Position numbers and translations under genes: made by a program
Part shown: positions 1 through 10,420 of the stretch, piece by piece
How the letters are laid out: each line of letters starts with the position of its first letter
Position numbering within the stretch: position 1 is the stretch's first letter
From: Pyrrhosoma nymphula
Lineage: Eukaryota > Arthropoda > Insecta > Odonata > Coenagrionidae
Length of the DNA stretch: 64,000 nucleotides
Assembly (NCBI GenBank): GCA_963573305.1
Contig: OY754336.1
Coordinates: 19,008,699-19,072,698 of the forward strand
Reading direction: 5' to 3'
Notes under the pieces: model-generated
What the model was told of the DNA's origin: nothing
What the model saw: the letters and a program-made list of their open reading frames with translations, nothing else
The model's database searches: none

Positions 1-530
1 AGGCCTTTTGTCTGCTCATCTGTCGAACCTACACTCGACCCAGCCCTAAAGGAACTAAAGCAGAAAATTTTCCCCCAGCGTCCAACCCCAACAATCACCT
101 CACAACCGCCATTCCCCCCTAGCCCCGCATCTTCCGCATATCCCGTGCTCTCTGTGCATCGGTCCTTTGTGCCTCTCACTCATCCTCCCTCCCTCTCCTC
201 CATTATTTCACCCTCTGCCACCTCTCCCCCTCCCCCAATTCACCCTCCCCTCCCATTCTTGCGTCCCTTTTTCAAAGCCGGAGCCGTGGGGGGAGGGAGA
301 GCGCCCTGTCCTCTTCAATTTTACTCCCAATGAATATCTTATTCCTCTCTCTTTCTCTGTCTGCACGGTGCCCAGGGTGAACGCGCCATAGGTGGTGAGG
401 GGAGCGGGAGTACGCAGGAGAGAGGAGGGTGCGGAACGCGCATGGCGAAGGGAATGCCGGGAACGGTAGGATTGAGAATGGGAGAAGGAAATTAAAAATA
501 TACTGCGGGCATTATCTACGAGATATTCCT
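1..530. repeat. Strand-asymmetric low-complexity block (pyrimidine then purine)
   Basis: The first 330 bases are dominated by C and T with runs of CCTCCC. From about 380 to 500 the strand turns G/A rich. Two short open frames (145-333 and 167-391) consist almost entirely of Pro, Ser, Leu and Phe, which is what CT-rich DNA yields by chance, so I do not call genes here. Confidence 0.6.
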
Positions 531-612
531 GTAGCCAACGTCCGCCACGCTAATACAATTTGATTTTATATTCATTATTTTTATTGTTTATACTTAATGA
601 CATTTACTCACC

Positions 613-644
613 CTGATGACGATGGACGAGTCGTCCTTCGAAAC
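613..644 (+). ncRNA. Hammerhead-ribozyme-like core motif
   Basis: CTGATGA (613-619) is followed by a perfect inverted repeat, GGACGA and TCGTCC around one base (624-636), and then GAAAC (640-644). CUGANGA, a helix and GAAAC in this order are the conserved core of the hammerhead ribozyme, and such motifs are known in the terminal repeats of Penelope-like retroelements. The extra unpaired bases next to the core and the unclear stems I and III mean it may be inactive. A degenerate direct repeat (TCCGCCA followed by CTAA) lies on each side, near 542 and 702, as expected of a repeated retroelement terminus. Confidence 0.35.
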
Positions 645-735
645 GTCGGTGCTGTTTTCTAATTTAACCCAGTGGAATACCTGAGAAAATTTTACAAGCA
701 TCCGCCATACTAACTTGTTAACATTTGACTCAGCG

Positions 736-1040
736 AAGGGTTATTTTCTTCGATAATACTTACAAACATAGTATAATGAGACTTGCGTATTCTGAAATTT
801 CTACGATTGCGAAAATAAATGCCTTTCAATCACCAACGACTCTTCGTCAGGTTTAAAGTTTTAATGCCATTACCGGCTAATATTTCACCACGAACTGGGA
901 ATTAGAACTTACCTTTGAACCAATTGCGATTTCAATGCTTCGGAGCAAGTAGTCATGGCATTCCTAGAACCCATATTTATGCCACGCTTTTATACCATAC
1001 ATGGCTAGGTGGTTGTTGGCGAAGGCGTTAGATTGTTGAG
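736..1040. other. Unassigned AT-rich stretch
   Basis: I see no coding signal, repeat or RNA gene in this moderately AT-rich stretch. Confidence 0.5.
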
Positions 1041-1300
1041 ACCATCTGCGCCATTATTTTTGGCAAAGGAGGAAGGGTGGAGAGAAACCCGGCGACTCCC
1101 GTCTCCTCTCAATGATAGGCGCCAAGGCATCCACAGCTTTACAACCTATCCGAACGTCGGAGTGCTGCAGTTAGGTGCTGTACACACAAAGAACACGAGT
1201 ATGCATCGGGATTCCACAGAAAAATCGCGGCCTTTTCCACGGTTTAAACCCGGGCCCTCGACATAGGAAGCCACCCCACCAAGTCGACTCCACCACGCCC
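1041..1300 (-). repeat. tRNA-derived SINE-like sequence
   Basis: Read on the minus strand, a B-box-like segment (CCCGGGTTTAAACC, around 1240-1253) is followed by a moderately GC-rich body down to about 1060. This is the layout of a tRNA-derived SINE with an internal pol III promoter. The upstream A box is not clear and there is no simple-repeat tail, so the call rests on the B-box-like core and overall resemblance to insect SINE bodies. A short open frame on the plus strand (1009-1266) overlaps it and is probably fortuitous. Confidence 0.35.
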
Positions 1301-2509
1301 GGTGCCAGCAGACCACTCTCCACGGTATTTCAGCCTCTTTGAGTGGGAATCGGATGAGATAGGGTGGAGGGGGAACGAGGGAATAGCTGCATGGTGCAGG
1401 AGCAGAGGCAAATAGAAGTCAGTCAGTGCCCTCAAACTATTCGACCCCGTTTCCCTCGACAACGATCCGAGAGCGACAGGTGAGAGAGAATGGTACACTC
1501 TGAGAAGATGTGAATTCGCTTCCTAGGGCGCGTTCAATTAAGACGCGAGTAAAATAAGAGAATATCGGGGTGGGCTTGAACACGGTTCGATTTACCAATT
1601 CGGGGAGCATAATTTAAAATCTGTTGACGACTATTAAACCGGAAGCGATTTTACCGCGGCGGAAACGAGGCCCAGGGGGAGGACTACGCAGCAGGGAAGC
1701 AGAGACCTCTAGATTGCATTCTCAGCACTACTCCCTCACAGTTATTATATGGCAATCCAGAGGACTCTGCAGGGAAGGAGATTGGAAAACGATTTGCATC
1801 GTACATCCTTCCTTGAACCTTCATCTAGCGATATTTTTGGGGCAAATGCAAAGCACACGGCGTTCAGATTTCCAGTATTGATTTCGGAACGAAATTAGAG
1901 CGAGATAGGAGTTAACCTTTCGCGACCCAAGTTCCAAAATATCCTGGAAAGCCATTTCCCTTATGAGCTACTCTTCATGAAATATTTTCCTTTATGTGCT
2001 TGGCTTGCATTTTTTTATATTTACCTTCCCGATAGTAAGGCATATTTATAACCGTACATTTCATATCATATGCAGCTTAAATTTTCCAGGCATAATCAAT
2101 ACCATGTACTTATCATGAGTTACATAGAGAAAACATTAACTCTCGTCAGAGTTCGTCATTGGCAAAAGTGTGAGTGGTATCTCTCGCACCAAAAATTTCC
2201 CGGTATTCGACTCCCAGAAGATTACATGAAGAGAGTTCAGAATTAGCAGTAATAAAGTACAATGAAACCTTCACCGAACAGATTTTTCAACTCGAGGGAC
2301 TTTTTTGTGTACACGCAACGCACTGATGGCAAAAACTATGCGTTCTCCACACTGTTTGGTGGCGGAAAGTTACCTCTAGAAAATTATAGTGAAAATCGGA
2401 ATTCGTCGGATCATGACGTCAGCGTGATTCTTTTAATAGCCTTTCTCTGATTGCTGGATTGATCAATAAATACGTTTGGAACAGTGCGTCATTTTGTACT
2501 TGTTCCGGG
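1301..2509. other. Unassigned intergenic stretch
   Basis: This is a mixed-composition sequence with only short, low-quality open frames (for example 1624-1881 and 2262-2450). I recognise no feature before the Transib element begins. Confidence 0.5.
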
Positions 2510-2514
2510 CGACG
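2510..2514. repeat. Target-site duplication of the Transib element, left copy
   Basis: CGACG lies directly before the terminal CACAGTG and is repeated exactly at 7104-7108 after the right end. Five-base, GC-rich duplications are the known hallmark of Transib insertion. Confidence 0.85.
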
Positions 2515-3466
2515 CACAGTGGTCGGAAATCGGAAAAAGCTGGCCAAAAGTCCAAAATGGCTTTTTTTGAGATATGAAGTTGAAACTTCGCATGGAAACT
2601 CAGAAATGATTCATGTATCTGGAATAGCACTTCATTTGGCATAGTTCTTACCCGTTATTGAGATACAGAGGCTCAAACATGACCAAATTTCCAGAAAAAT
2701 GCCCGTCTTCAGTTTTCTCGGAAAATCTTCCGACTCAAGTTGATGGTGAAGTTAAAAGAGTATTTTTATGGAATAAAAAACGATATTATCTGTTAACATG
2801 GTACATTTTCTTTACAATGACGTAGTTTTAAAGAATAGCTATGATACAATATTGCTCTGTCGTTACAAAATGGCGGACGCTGTTTTTAGACAAAATTTTA
2901 CATTTAGTAGGAGATTCAAATGGATTTTTGGCAAAGTCACGCGAAGTTACTAACATCAGAGCATTATTTGAAGACTTCTCAAGGTTTATATGCAGTTAAC
3001 TTTGAAAAAAGTTTGCGACGCCGGAAATAAATTTGATTTTTCGATCGCGCGGCGGGGCTCGGGTCCGCGCGCCGGGAGCTGGATTTGCCGCGACGCGGTA
3101 AGGTTTTTGAAGTGGTATGGATTTTAACGCTCAGCATTCACCGTTTTTTAAGCTGTGCTTGTGGGCAACGATCCCCAAAGAGTCTATAATGAAGACACGG
3201 GAGGATTTTCAGTCGAGGTAAGTGCACGCGTAATCGAAGTTAAGTTAGTTTTCTTTGGATACGTTCGGGAACCATGCCTTATATTGAAAGCGTTCAAACC
3301 TTGAAAAAGTGAGTATTTTCCCTCAGACCCATACAGAAAGACCTCCCAGAAAGACACCAGCTGGTATTCCTTCTCCCCGATCCTTAAACCCTCAGGACTC
3401 GTGTGCGAAAATGGTCGTTTTATGACACCGCGGAGTCTTAACGGTCTTACCCGGGTATTTCCAGGG
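2515..3466 (+). repeat. Left terminal inverted repeat of Transib (about 950 bp)
   Basis: The sequence from the terminal CACAGTG to about 3466 recurs inverted at 6151-7103 with few differences. It contains a sharply GC-rich island (about 3041-3102) in otherwise AT-rich DNA, and a consensus splice donor (GAG|GTAAGTG) at 3215-3222. A run of A sits at the position where a recombination signal with a 12-base spacer would carry its nonamer (AAAAAGCTG). The arm could supply the promoter and a leader exon for the transposase, but no start site is evident from sequence alone. Confidence 0.9.
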
Positions 3467-3911
3467 GAACTTCCCCTAATATTTTAATGTACGCATCCTA
3501 CACTCAGTTCTAGCCTGACTGTGGGGAAGGAAATTTTGAGTTCTCGTGAGTGTCTAGAATTTGTGATAGTGGTTTCAATTAGTTTGTAAAGAATGTAATC
3601 ACTTTTCCGTGATTACCTGGTGACCGTCAGCGGTGTTTTTTGGTTATACATCCGACCTTTATTTCAGGTATGCTATGTGTTTTTTTCTTTTTTTAAGTCT
3701 CCAATATTTTAATCGTCACGTCCACTTTGTTTTTCTTAACATTTTTTTATGTGTTTTGAAGTATTTTCCTTGATTTCCCATGTCTGTGATACATTTACCG
3801 CGCGTTATTCCTGCGCGTTATTAGGAGTAGTAATCGGCTAACCTCGGGTTCTTTCAATGAAAACTCTATTTTTCGAACATTTACGCTGGCTTCTCTGTCA
3901 TTCAATGAGAA

Positions 3912-5807
3912 ATGCCTCCTCACGAGGTTACACGACTAGACATTCATAAAATAATAATGGAATCGGGGAAGAAATCAGTGACCCAGAAAAAAGAAATTTT
4001 GCTGGACTTTTTATCACGAAAGTTAAATTTAAGACAAAACGCCTACGCTCTGAAATCTGTAAGTGATTTCCTACAGAAGCGCATTTTATGGCCATACCTA
4101 AAGAGATGGACGGAGAGTTCCCGGAACAATGAAAGATTTATGTCACGATACCAAAAGTGGCTCGCGGAATCTATTACTTTTCCAGAATTTGTAATTCAAC
4201 ACCTGCCCGGTACTTCTACAAGCGCCGGTTTGTATTTTTACATATTAATCCTTTTCCAATAGTTTAGCTCAATAATTATCCAAACTTTAGCCTTGTGTGA
4301 CAAAATTTCATAATTTATTTACCAGGCACTTTCGGGCGGCCAGAAAAAGAATTTCACACTTCAAGTGATAGATCTTGAAGAAGAAAAATTCAAGTCTTAA
4401 AAACGTCTTCCACTACTTCTGAGCTTGTTCTTGCAGCATCTATGAGTTTGAGAGAGGAAGGAGATGATACTGCAGCAGCTAAGCTAGTTACGGAAATAAC
4501 AACAACGACACCTACTCCGGCAAAGAGAGTTCTTTCCAAGTGGAGGAAGAGTGAAAATATCCAAACTGAGATGACAGTTGAGGAGGTACTGTCATTGATA
4601 ATTTCCTCTGAGTTGACCAAGAGTCAATATATGTCTCTCCGTAGCACGTAGCTTTGAGCCATGGCCACGAATTATATCCGAGCTATGACAGAATAGTGCA
4701 AGCAAAAATGGCAGCTTACCCTGAAGGAGTAACAACAACTGAGACCATGTGCGAAGTCAACCTTAAAGCTCTTTTGAATCACACTGCATCGCGAATCCTG
4801 GCCTTCGTATCCACCACTCAAGTATTCAAATATGTAATAAAATGCACGTTAATATGCAAGTACGGCTTTGACGGAAGTTCGGGCCACTCTCAATATAAAC
4901 AAATGTGGCAACAAGTGGATGCATCGGACGAGTTCTTATTCATGAGCTCGCCGCTACAGGTAAAGACTCAATTTTTTCTAGTTTTCTCTTGGTTAGTTAG
5001 ATTCATCTCGAACCTATTGATAAATAATTTAACTTGTCTCACTGGCACTATTCATATTTAGGCTCTTTTTATTTTAGGTGACATTATCTGGGAAAATCCT
5101 CGGCCGTCATCTACACGGTTTTGTCGTCCCATCCGCTTTCAGTGGACAAAAGAAACTAAAGACATTACAAAGGGAGAAAGAAATTATATTCAGAAGCAGA
5201 TTGATGACCTAAAGGATTTCCACTCGGGAATTTACTCTATCAACTTATGTTTACTACTGACAATGGTCAACGGAAAGGTAATGCTTATGTTGATTTATAA
5301 TCGAATAGGAATAAACTTTTATGCCAACATGAAAACAAAACAAATCTTTTAGGTATGCAACGCATTGACCGAGAGCGGAAGTATGAGGTGCTACATCTGC
5401 GGAGCAAAAGCGTCGGAGATGAATAACTTAAGGGATATGAAAGGTCGTGCAGCTGATGTAGATAAATATTCTTTTGGTTTGTCTACGCTGCACTGCCGCA
5501 TAAGGTTTTTTGAATGTATATTACATATATCGTATCGGCTGGAGTTTAAACGGTGGCAGGTGAGAAATCATTAAAATTTAAGTTTAAAAAATTATTATTT
5601 TGAAAAAGATAGTAAGTAAATTATTCAAAAACATCTTTACAGGCACGTGGAAGTATTAAATTACTACTTACTAAGAAAAAGGCATTGGTGCAGAAGTTAT
5701 TAAGAGAAAATATGGGCTTAATTGTTGATGTGCCCCGACCTGGATCGGGTTATACCAATGATGGAAATACGGCTCGGCGTTTTTTCGATTCTCCAAAATT
5801 GGCTTAA
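3912..5807 (+). pseudogene. Transib transposase, five exons, degraded and C-terminally truncated
   Basis: Likely exons are 3912-4227, 4326-4959, 5062-5277, 5353-5559 and 5643-5807. Every proposed intron has GT-AG ends and joins in frame, for a total of about 510 residues. Family landmarks, in order: GRPEKEF after the first junction; YPSYDRIVQAK; KYGFDGSSGHSQYKQ, which carries the first catalytic Asp; ENPRPSSTRFCRPIRF; the MVNGKV segment followed by the zinc-binding pair CYIC; LHCRIRFFECILH; and NDGNTARRFF. Damage: an in-frame TGA at 4376-4378 and a one-base frameshift near 4648 in exon 2. The frame stops just after NDGNTARRFF. Relatives continue for 100 or more residues and carry the third acidic residue there, so this protein should lack full catalysis. 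The start ATG at 3912 is the first in the frame. Confidence 0.85.
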
Positions 5808-6150
5808 AAAAAGTTAAAACTTCTCTCTTTGTATTGCATTTATTTATTTCATTTAAATGTAATTGAGTTGCACTATTAACATCTTACGTGATCACTTTTT
5901 GTACTTTTTTGACTTTTGTTAATACATTCTTTTTTTGACCTTATGCTTTGCTGGAGTGTTTCATCGTTATCGCTAAAATTGGTTCCAATATTCAATTGTT
6001 GCTACAGCCGTTACTAAGATATACATAAAGGGGTTAACTTCCTTGATTCAATTCTCAGAATTACATAAATTTGGCAATACAATACTTTAAATCTCCTCCA
6101 TTTCCAAAAATGTAAGCATGTGTATGTGTACCTTTGGTGGACAATAATTT
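5808..6150. other. Internal spacer of the Transib element
   Basis: AT-rich sequence lies between the transposase stop codon and the right inverted repeat. I found no trace of the missing transposase C-terminus in any plus-strand frame, which suggests a deletion rather than a simple frameshift. Confidence 0.55.
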
Positions 6151-7103
6151 CCCAGAAAATGCCCGGTAAAGACCGTTAAAGGCTCCGCGGTGTCATAAAA
6201 CGACCATTTTCGCACACGAGTCCTGAGGGTTTAAGGATCGGGGAGAAGGAATACCAGCTGGTGTCTTTCTGGGAGGTCTTTCTGTATGGGTCTGAGGGAA
6301 AATACTCACTTTTTCAAGGTTTGAACGCTTTCAATATAAGGCATGGTTCCCGAACGTATCCAAAGAAAACTAACTTAACTTCGATTACGCGTGCACTTAC
6401 CTCGACTGAAAATCCTCCCGTGTCTTCATTATAGACTCTTTGGGGATCGTTGCCCACAAGCACAGCTTAAAAAACGGTGAATGCTGAGCGTTAAAATCCA
6501 TACCACTTCAAAAACCTTACCGCGTCGCGGCAAATCCAGCTCCCGGCGCGCGGACCCGAGCCCCGCCGCGCGATCGAAAAATCAAATTTATTTCCGGCGT
6601 CGCAAACTTTTTTCAAAGTTAACTGCATATAAACCTTGAGAAGTCTTCAAATAATGCTCTGATGTTAGTAACTTCGCGTGACTTTGCCAAAAATCCATTT
6701 GAATCTCCTACTAAATGTAAAATTTTGTCTAAAAACAGCGTCCGCCATTTTGTAACGACAGAGCAATATTGTATCATAGCTATTCTTTAAAACTACGTCA
6801 TTGTAAAGAAAATGTACCATGTTAACAGATAATATCGTTTTTTATTCCATAAAAATACTCTTTTAACTTCACCATCAACTTGAGTCGGAAGATTTTCCGA
6901 GAAAACTGAAGACGGGCATTTTTCTGGAAATTTGGTCATGTTTGAGCCTCTGTATCTCAATAACGGGTAAGAACTATGCCAAATGAAGTGCTATTCCAGA
7001 TACATGAATCATTTCTGAGTTTCCATGCGAAGTTTCAACTTCATATCTCAAAAAAAGCCATTTTGGACTTTTGGCCAGCTTTTTCCGATTTCCGACCACT
7101 GTG
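6151..7103 (-). repeat. Right terminal inverted repeat of Transib
   Basis: This is the reverse complement of 2515-3466 and ends in CACTGTG at 7097-7103. It carries the same GC-rich island and the same splice-donor motif pointing inwards. The inner boundary near 6151 is where similarity to the left arm fades. Confidence 0.9.
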
Positions 7104-7108
7104 CGACG
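7104..7108. repeat. Target-site duplication of the Transib element, right copy
   Basis: CGACG follows the terminal CACTGTG directly and matches 2510-2514 exactly. Confidence 0.85.
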
Positions 7109-7715
7109 TATCGATTTGCTCTGCCATGGTAAAAAAATACGAAAAACAGATGCAAGAGGTGCATGAACTCAAGAGAAAATGAATTCTCTTCGGGTTGAAG
7201 CGAGCTGCTATTCTTGTTGAGAAAAATTCCACATTGTAAACCACGAAATAAGCACTTTTCAAAAACTGAAATGCTTGTAATATTTTGTCTAAAATGTGGC
7301 AATTTCAATAATTAAACGAATGCTCTCACTTAGCGGTTTAGAAATTCTATCAACTGTGAATTAAGGCTTAATTATTCGGTTTTTGCAAGATACTAGTCCT
7401 TAAAAAAAATATTTTCAAATAGACATGGCTATCGTTCATCAGCGCCAGAAAATCCGCTGGTTTTGATAATGCTGCATGAAATTTTAACCTCTAGCCTGAG
7501 AAGTAAATTGACTCAAAAATGAACACTGGTACTGAAGAAATAGCAAAAAATAAATTTTAGGTATTCATTGTATACAGTACGCATTGGGTTACTCGTACAC
7601 ATTGAAAGACAGTTGGGTTATTTTGATCTTTCTAGGAGTATATCTCGCGCAAAAGTTTTAGATAACCTGAAAGCATATTACTGCCATGAGAGAACTAAGT
7701 AGTAGATTATGTTAC
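7109..7715. other. Unassigned AT-rich stretch
   Basis: I see no convincing coding sequence or repeat here. Confidence 0.5.
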
Positions 7716-7968
7716 CTGTATTAGCACTAGAATCTAATCCACCAACAAGCATAGTCATGAAGAATCCAACACATACCACTAAACAATAAAATATCAATTT
7801 AAAACTTAAATCCCTACCATGGAAATAAGAAATATATATCCAAAAAGGAAATGCAGTGCAGTATGGATTACGCTGTCGGTCGCGTTGCGTCTTATCCATA
7901 AAATGCCGTGTAACCTTTGGCAAAAACCTTTTTCCATTGAGCCAAATAGGTTTACAACTATTCCATTT
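7716..7968 (-). CDS. Candidate single exon with one transmembrane segment, unrecognised
   Basis: On the minus strand an open frame begins after an in-frame stop at 7969-7971 and runs to a consensus splice donor (ACAG|GTAAC, exon end at 7716). It encodes about 84 residues. The first half is charged (KVTRHFMDKTQRDRQRNPYC). An aromatic segment follows, and then one clear hydrophobic helix (KLIFYCLVVCVGFFMTMLV) that ends in GGLDSSANTG at the donor. A membrane helix followed by an acidic turn and a splice site is reminiscent of small type II membrane proteins such as the Na,K-ATPase beta subunit, but the match is too weak to name it. There is no clear acceptor or start codon, so it may be an exon remnant or chance. 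Confidence 0.2.
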
Positions 7969-8459
7969 TTAGTTCAAAACAAAGACACTTTTAAAATAAC
8001 TTGGAAAGTAGATCATCATATTCCAAGACAAATTATTCAAGGGAATCCCTAAGGATGTACAAACAAACTTTTGTCTATTTCTTACATTCATAACGGAGCT
8101 GAAAATAAAATATCATGAAGAATTTCATGTAGTGTACTGGGGAACAAATGTGCTCACAGTTAAATCATTTAACATATTCCCAATTAATCCTTCCATTGGG
8201 CTACTACTGCCTTGACGCGGTGGAAGGGTTTGCGCGTTCTAATAACACCTAGAGTTTGACTAGCAGGAGCAATAACTATTGCCCATGTCGAAGTACGCAC
8301 TATAAGTCGTACTACTACAAGTGCCCATGCACTATAAGTCGAAGGGTAGGAGCCAGACCCAGGGAGTTCACGTGATGGTATCAAGTTAAAAATACTGTTG
8401 GGCATGAAAAATGTAAGCCCACAAACTGTATATTTCCCTGACAATGGGAGTCATTCATT
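7969..8459. other. Unassigned stretch upstream of a LINE remnant
   Basis: No feature is recognised. The part after about 8180 is more GC rich and may include the 5' region of the LINE that follows. Confidence 0.4.
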
Positions 8460-10420
8460 GATAGTTGAATCATGGCAACTACGGGACGCCGTCCATTCGG
8501 CCGGGTGTCGTTCCCGGCAAAGGGGGAGGCCAGGCTTCCGCGGTCGTCATAGCACGTAATCCTTGCGATACGGTGTCATAAGAGGATACAAGAAGTACTA
8601 CATTGAAGAACAGGAAGAAAGCCACGGTAAAAATAGGAACTTGGAACGTTTGGACAATGATGAGAGCTGGAAAGATAGAGAAAAAATAACAGGAAGTAGA
8701 GAAAGCAAAAATAGATGCTTTGGGGCTGTGTTAAGCGAGATGGAGGGAAAACGAGGACTATAGGCGTGACACTAACAGGGTAATATACGGTGGGGGAATT
8801 GAGAATCAACGAGGTAGCTATACTGCTAAATGCAAAATTAGGGAAAGGGGTAGGTAAGTGACACGATATAGTGGTAGAAATAAAAGCCCGCCCGGCTGAG
8901 GTGCATGAGCAAGTAATATAAATGATTAGAGAAGTCTCAGGCCAGAAAAACAGGCTAGTGATGGACGACTCAAATGCAGTGGGAGGGTGGGGGAGGGAGA
9001 TATTGATATGAAGTGGGAGGGTATGGGCTAGGTGCGAGAAATGACCGCGGTGAGAAGGCAGTTGATTTTTGTTGGAGAAATATATCAGTGGCAACAAACA
9101 CTTGGCTTAAACATCATCCAAGGCGTTTGTACACTTGGAAAAAGCCAGGGGATACAGGGAGATATAAAATCGATTACAACATTGTAAGGTAGAGGTATAG
9201 GTGCAGTTTCAAAAACTAGCGAAGCTATTTCGGGGGTGGATGTGGACTCAGTTCATAAACTTATTATGATAAACGTTGATGGTAGCTTTTTAAAAGTCGA
9301 AAATAAAGAGGTGGAGCGTGAAACCATTGAAAGGGAAGATAGGAAGGAATGCCAGGAGCTAGTGGAAAGGAAAATTGGTGAAGCAAAGCAAATGGGAACG
9401 ATTCAGGAAAGATGCGAAAGTATAAAAACTGGCATAGTAAGAACTGCAGAGAAAACAATAGGATCAATGAAAACGAGTAGAATAATGAAGGCAAGGGTGA
9501 CTGAACAAGTGATTATTAAAAACAGAGAAGATAAGAAAGTGAAAACGCCAACACTGAAGTTGGCAGGAGGAGGTTGTAACATAACAATTCGATGCCATAT
9601 TACCTATTGCTTAAGTTGAGTCAGTTGATGAGAATAGGAGTTTCATTTAATGTCAGAGTAGTTATACGGCCATTAATTCGCAGGCTGCATGGCGAGTTGA
9701 CAGCAACGGCCGCATGCGACAGCGTTTTGGAGAAAGCTAATGAAAGAATAGGAATTCGACTAGGGTGCGCTTTTTCACCCATAATATTTAATGCTTACGT
9801 AGAAAAAGCAATGAATAATATGAAATAACAAAAAAATAGCATTACTTGAGCATAGAGGAACAATTTGTTTTGGCCTTTGCTGATGAAATAGCATCTCTGG
9901 CATTAATGAAAGAATATCTATTGACAATTTTGGACAGCATGGAAATAAATTATGAAGATATACAACCTGCAAATTAATTTATAGGAAACCAAATAATGAT
10001 TTGAGGAAGAAAACTACAAGACAGAAATCACTCAAAGTCTTGAGAAACAAAAGCTGCAGCAAGTAGATGAATTTTGGGAATAACTGAGAAATAGTGTCAC
10101 CAATGTTGAAGGAATCAAGGAAGATAGGGTGAGCAGAGTGCCCCAAGCAAATTACGCATTCCATCTGCAAAATTGTCTATCAGCAAAGAGCAAAATCGTG
10201 AAAGTAAGGTGTCACTCAACACAAAAATCCGTTTGGAATGTGTTCTACAATACGGCAATGAAGTCTGGATGAGAGCAGTAACAGAGAAGAATGGAAGCGA
10301 TGCAAATATTGTTTCATCGAAGAATGATAAAGATAAGATAGAAAGGAGAGTACCGTAAATCGAGAAGTCGTGCGAAGAGAAGGGGAGAAAGATGTCAGAT
10401 GAAAGATATGTAAAGTAAAA
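8460..10420 (+). pseudogene. Decayed non-LTR retrotransposon (LINE) with endonuclease and reverse transcriptase remnants
   Basis: Translation in shifting frames gives the start of an apurinic-type endonuclease (KIGTWNVWTMMRAGKIE, about 8625). Late endonuclease motifs follow: GLGARNDRGEKAVDFC near 9030, RRLYTWKKPG near 9120 and KIDYNIV near 9170. A linker (ETIEREDRKECQELVERKIG, from about 9325) leads to reverse-transcriptase motifs, RLGCAFSPIIFNAYVEKAMN near 9755 and AFADEIASLA near 9870. In the latter the usual DD has become DE. Many stops and frameshifts interrupt it and there is no intact frame, so it is an old dead copy. It resembles the endonuclease-reverse transcriptases often mis-annotated as host genes in insects. 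The exact clade is not assigned and the ends are approximate. Confidence 0.75.

Larger units (their letters stand above)
2515..7103 (+). mobile_element. Transib-superfamily DNA transposon (4.6 kb)
   Basis: The element is bounded on both sides by CACAGTGGTC facing inwards and by a perfect 5-bp CGACG duplication. Both ends belong to near-identical inverted repeats of about 950 bp. Between them lies a five-exon gene whose translation matches the Transib transposase, the family from which the RAG1 core of V(D)J recombination is thought to derive. The terminal heptamer equals the consensus recombination-signal heptamer. The near-identity of the two arms suggests a fairly recent insertion, or homogenisation between the arms. 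The transposase is damaged, so this copy probably needs a helper to move. Very long terminal repeats are unusual for Transib, whose repeats are usually short. Confidence 0.9.
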
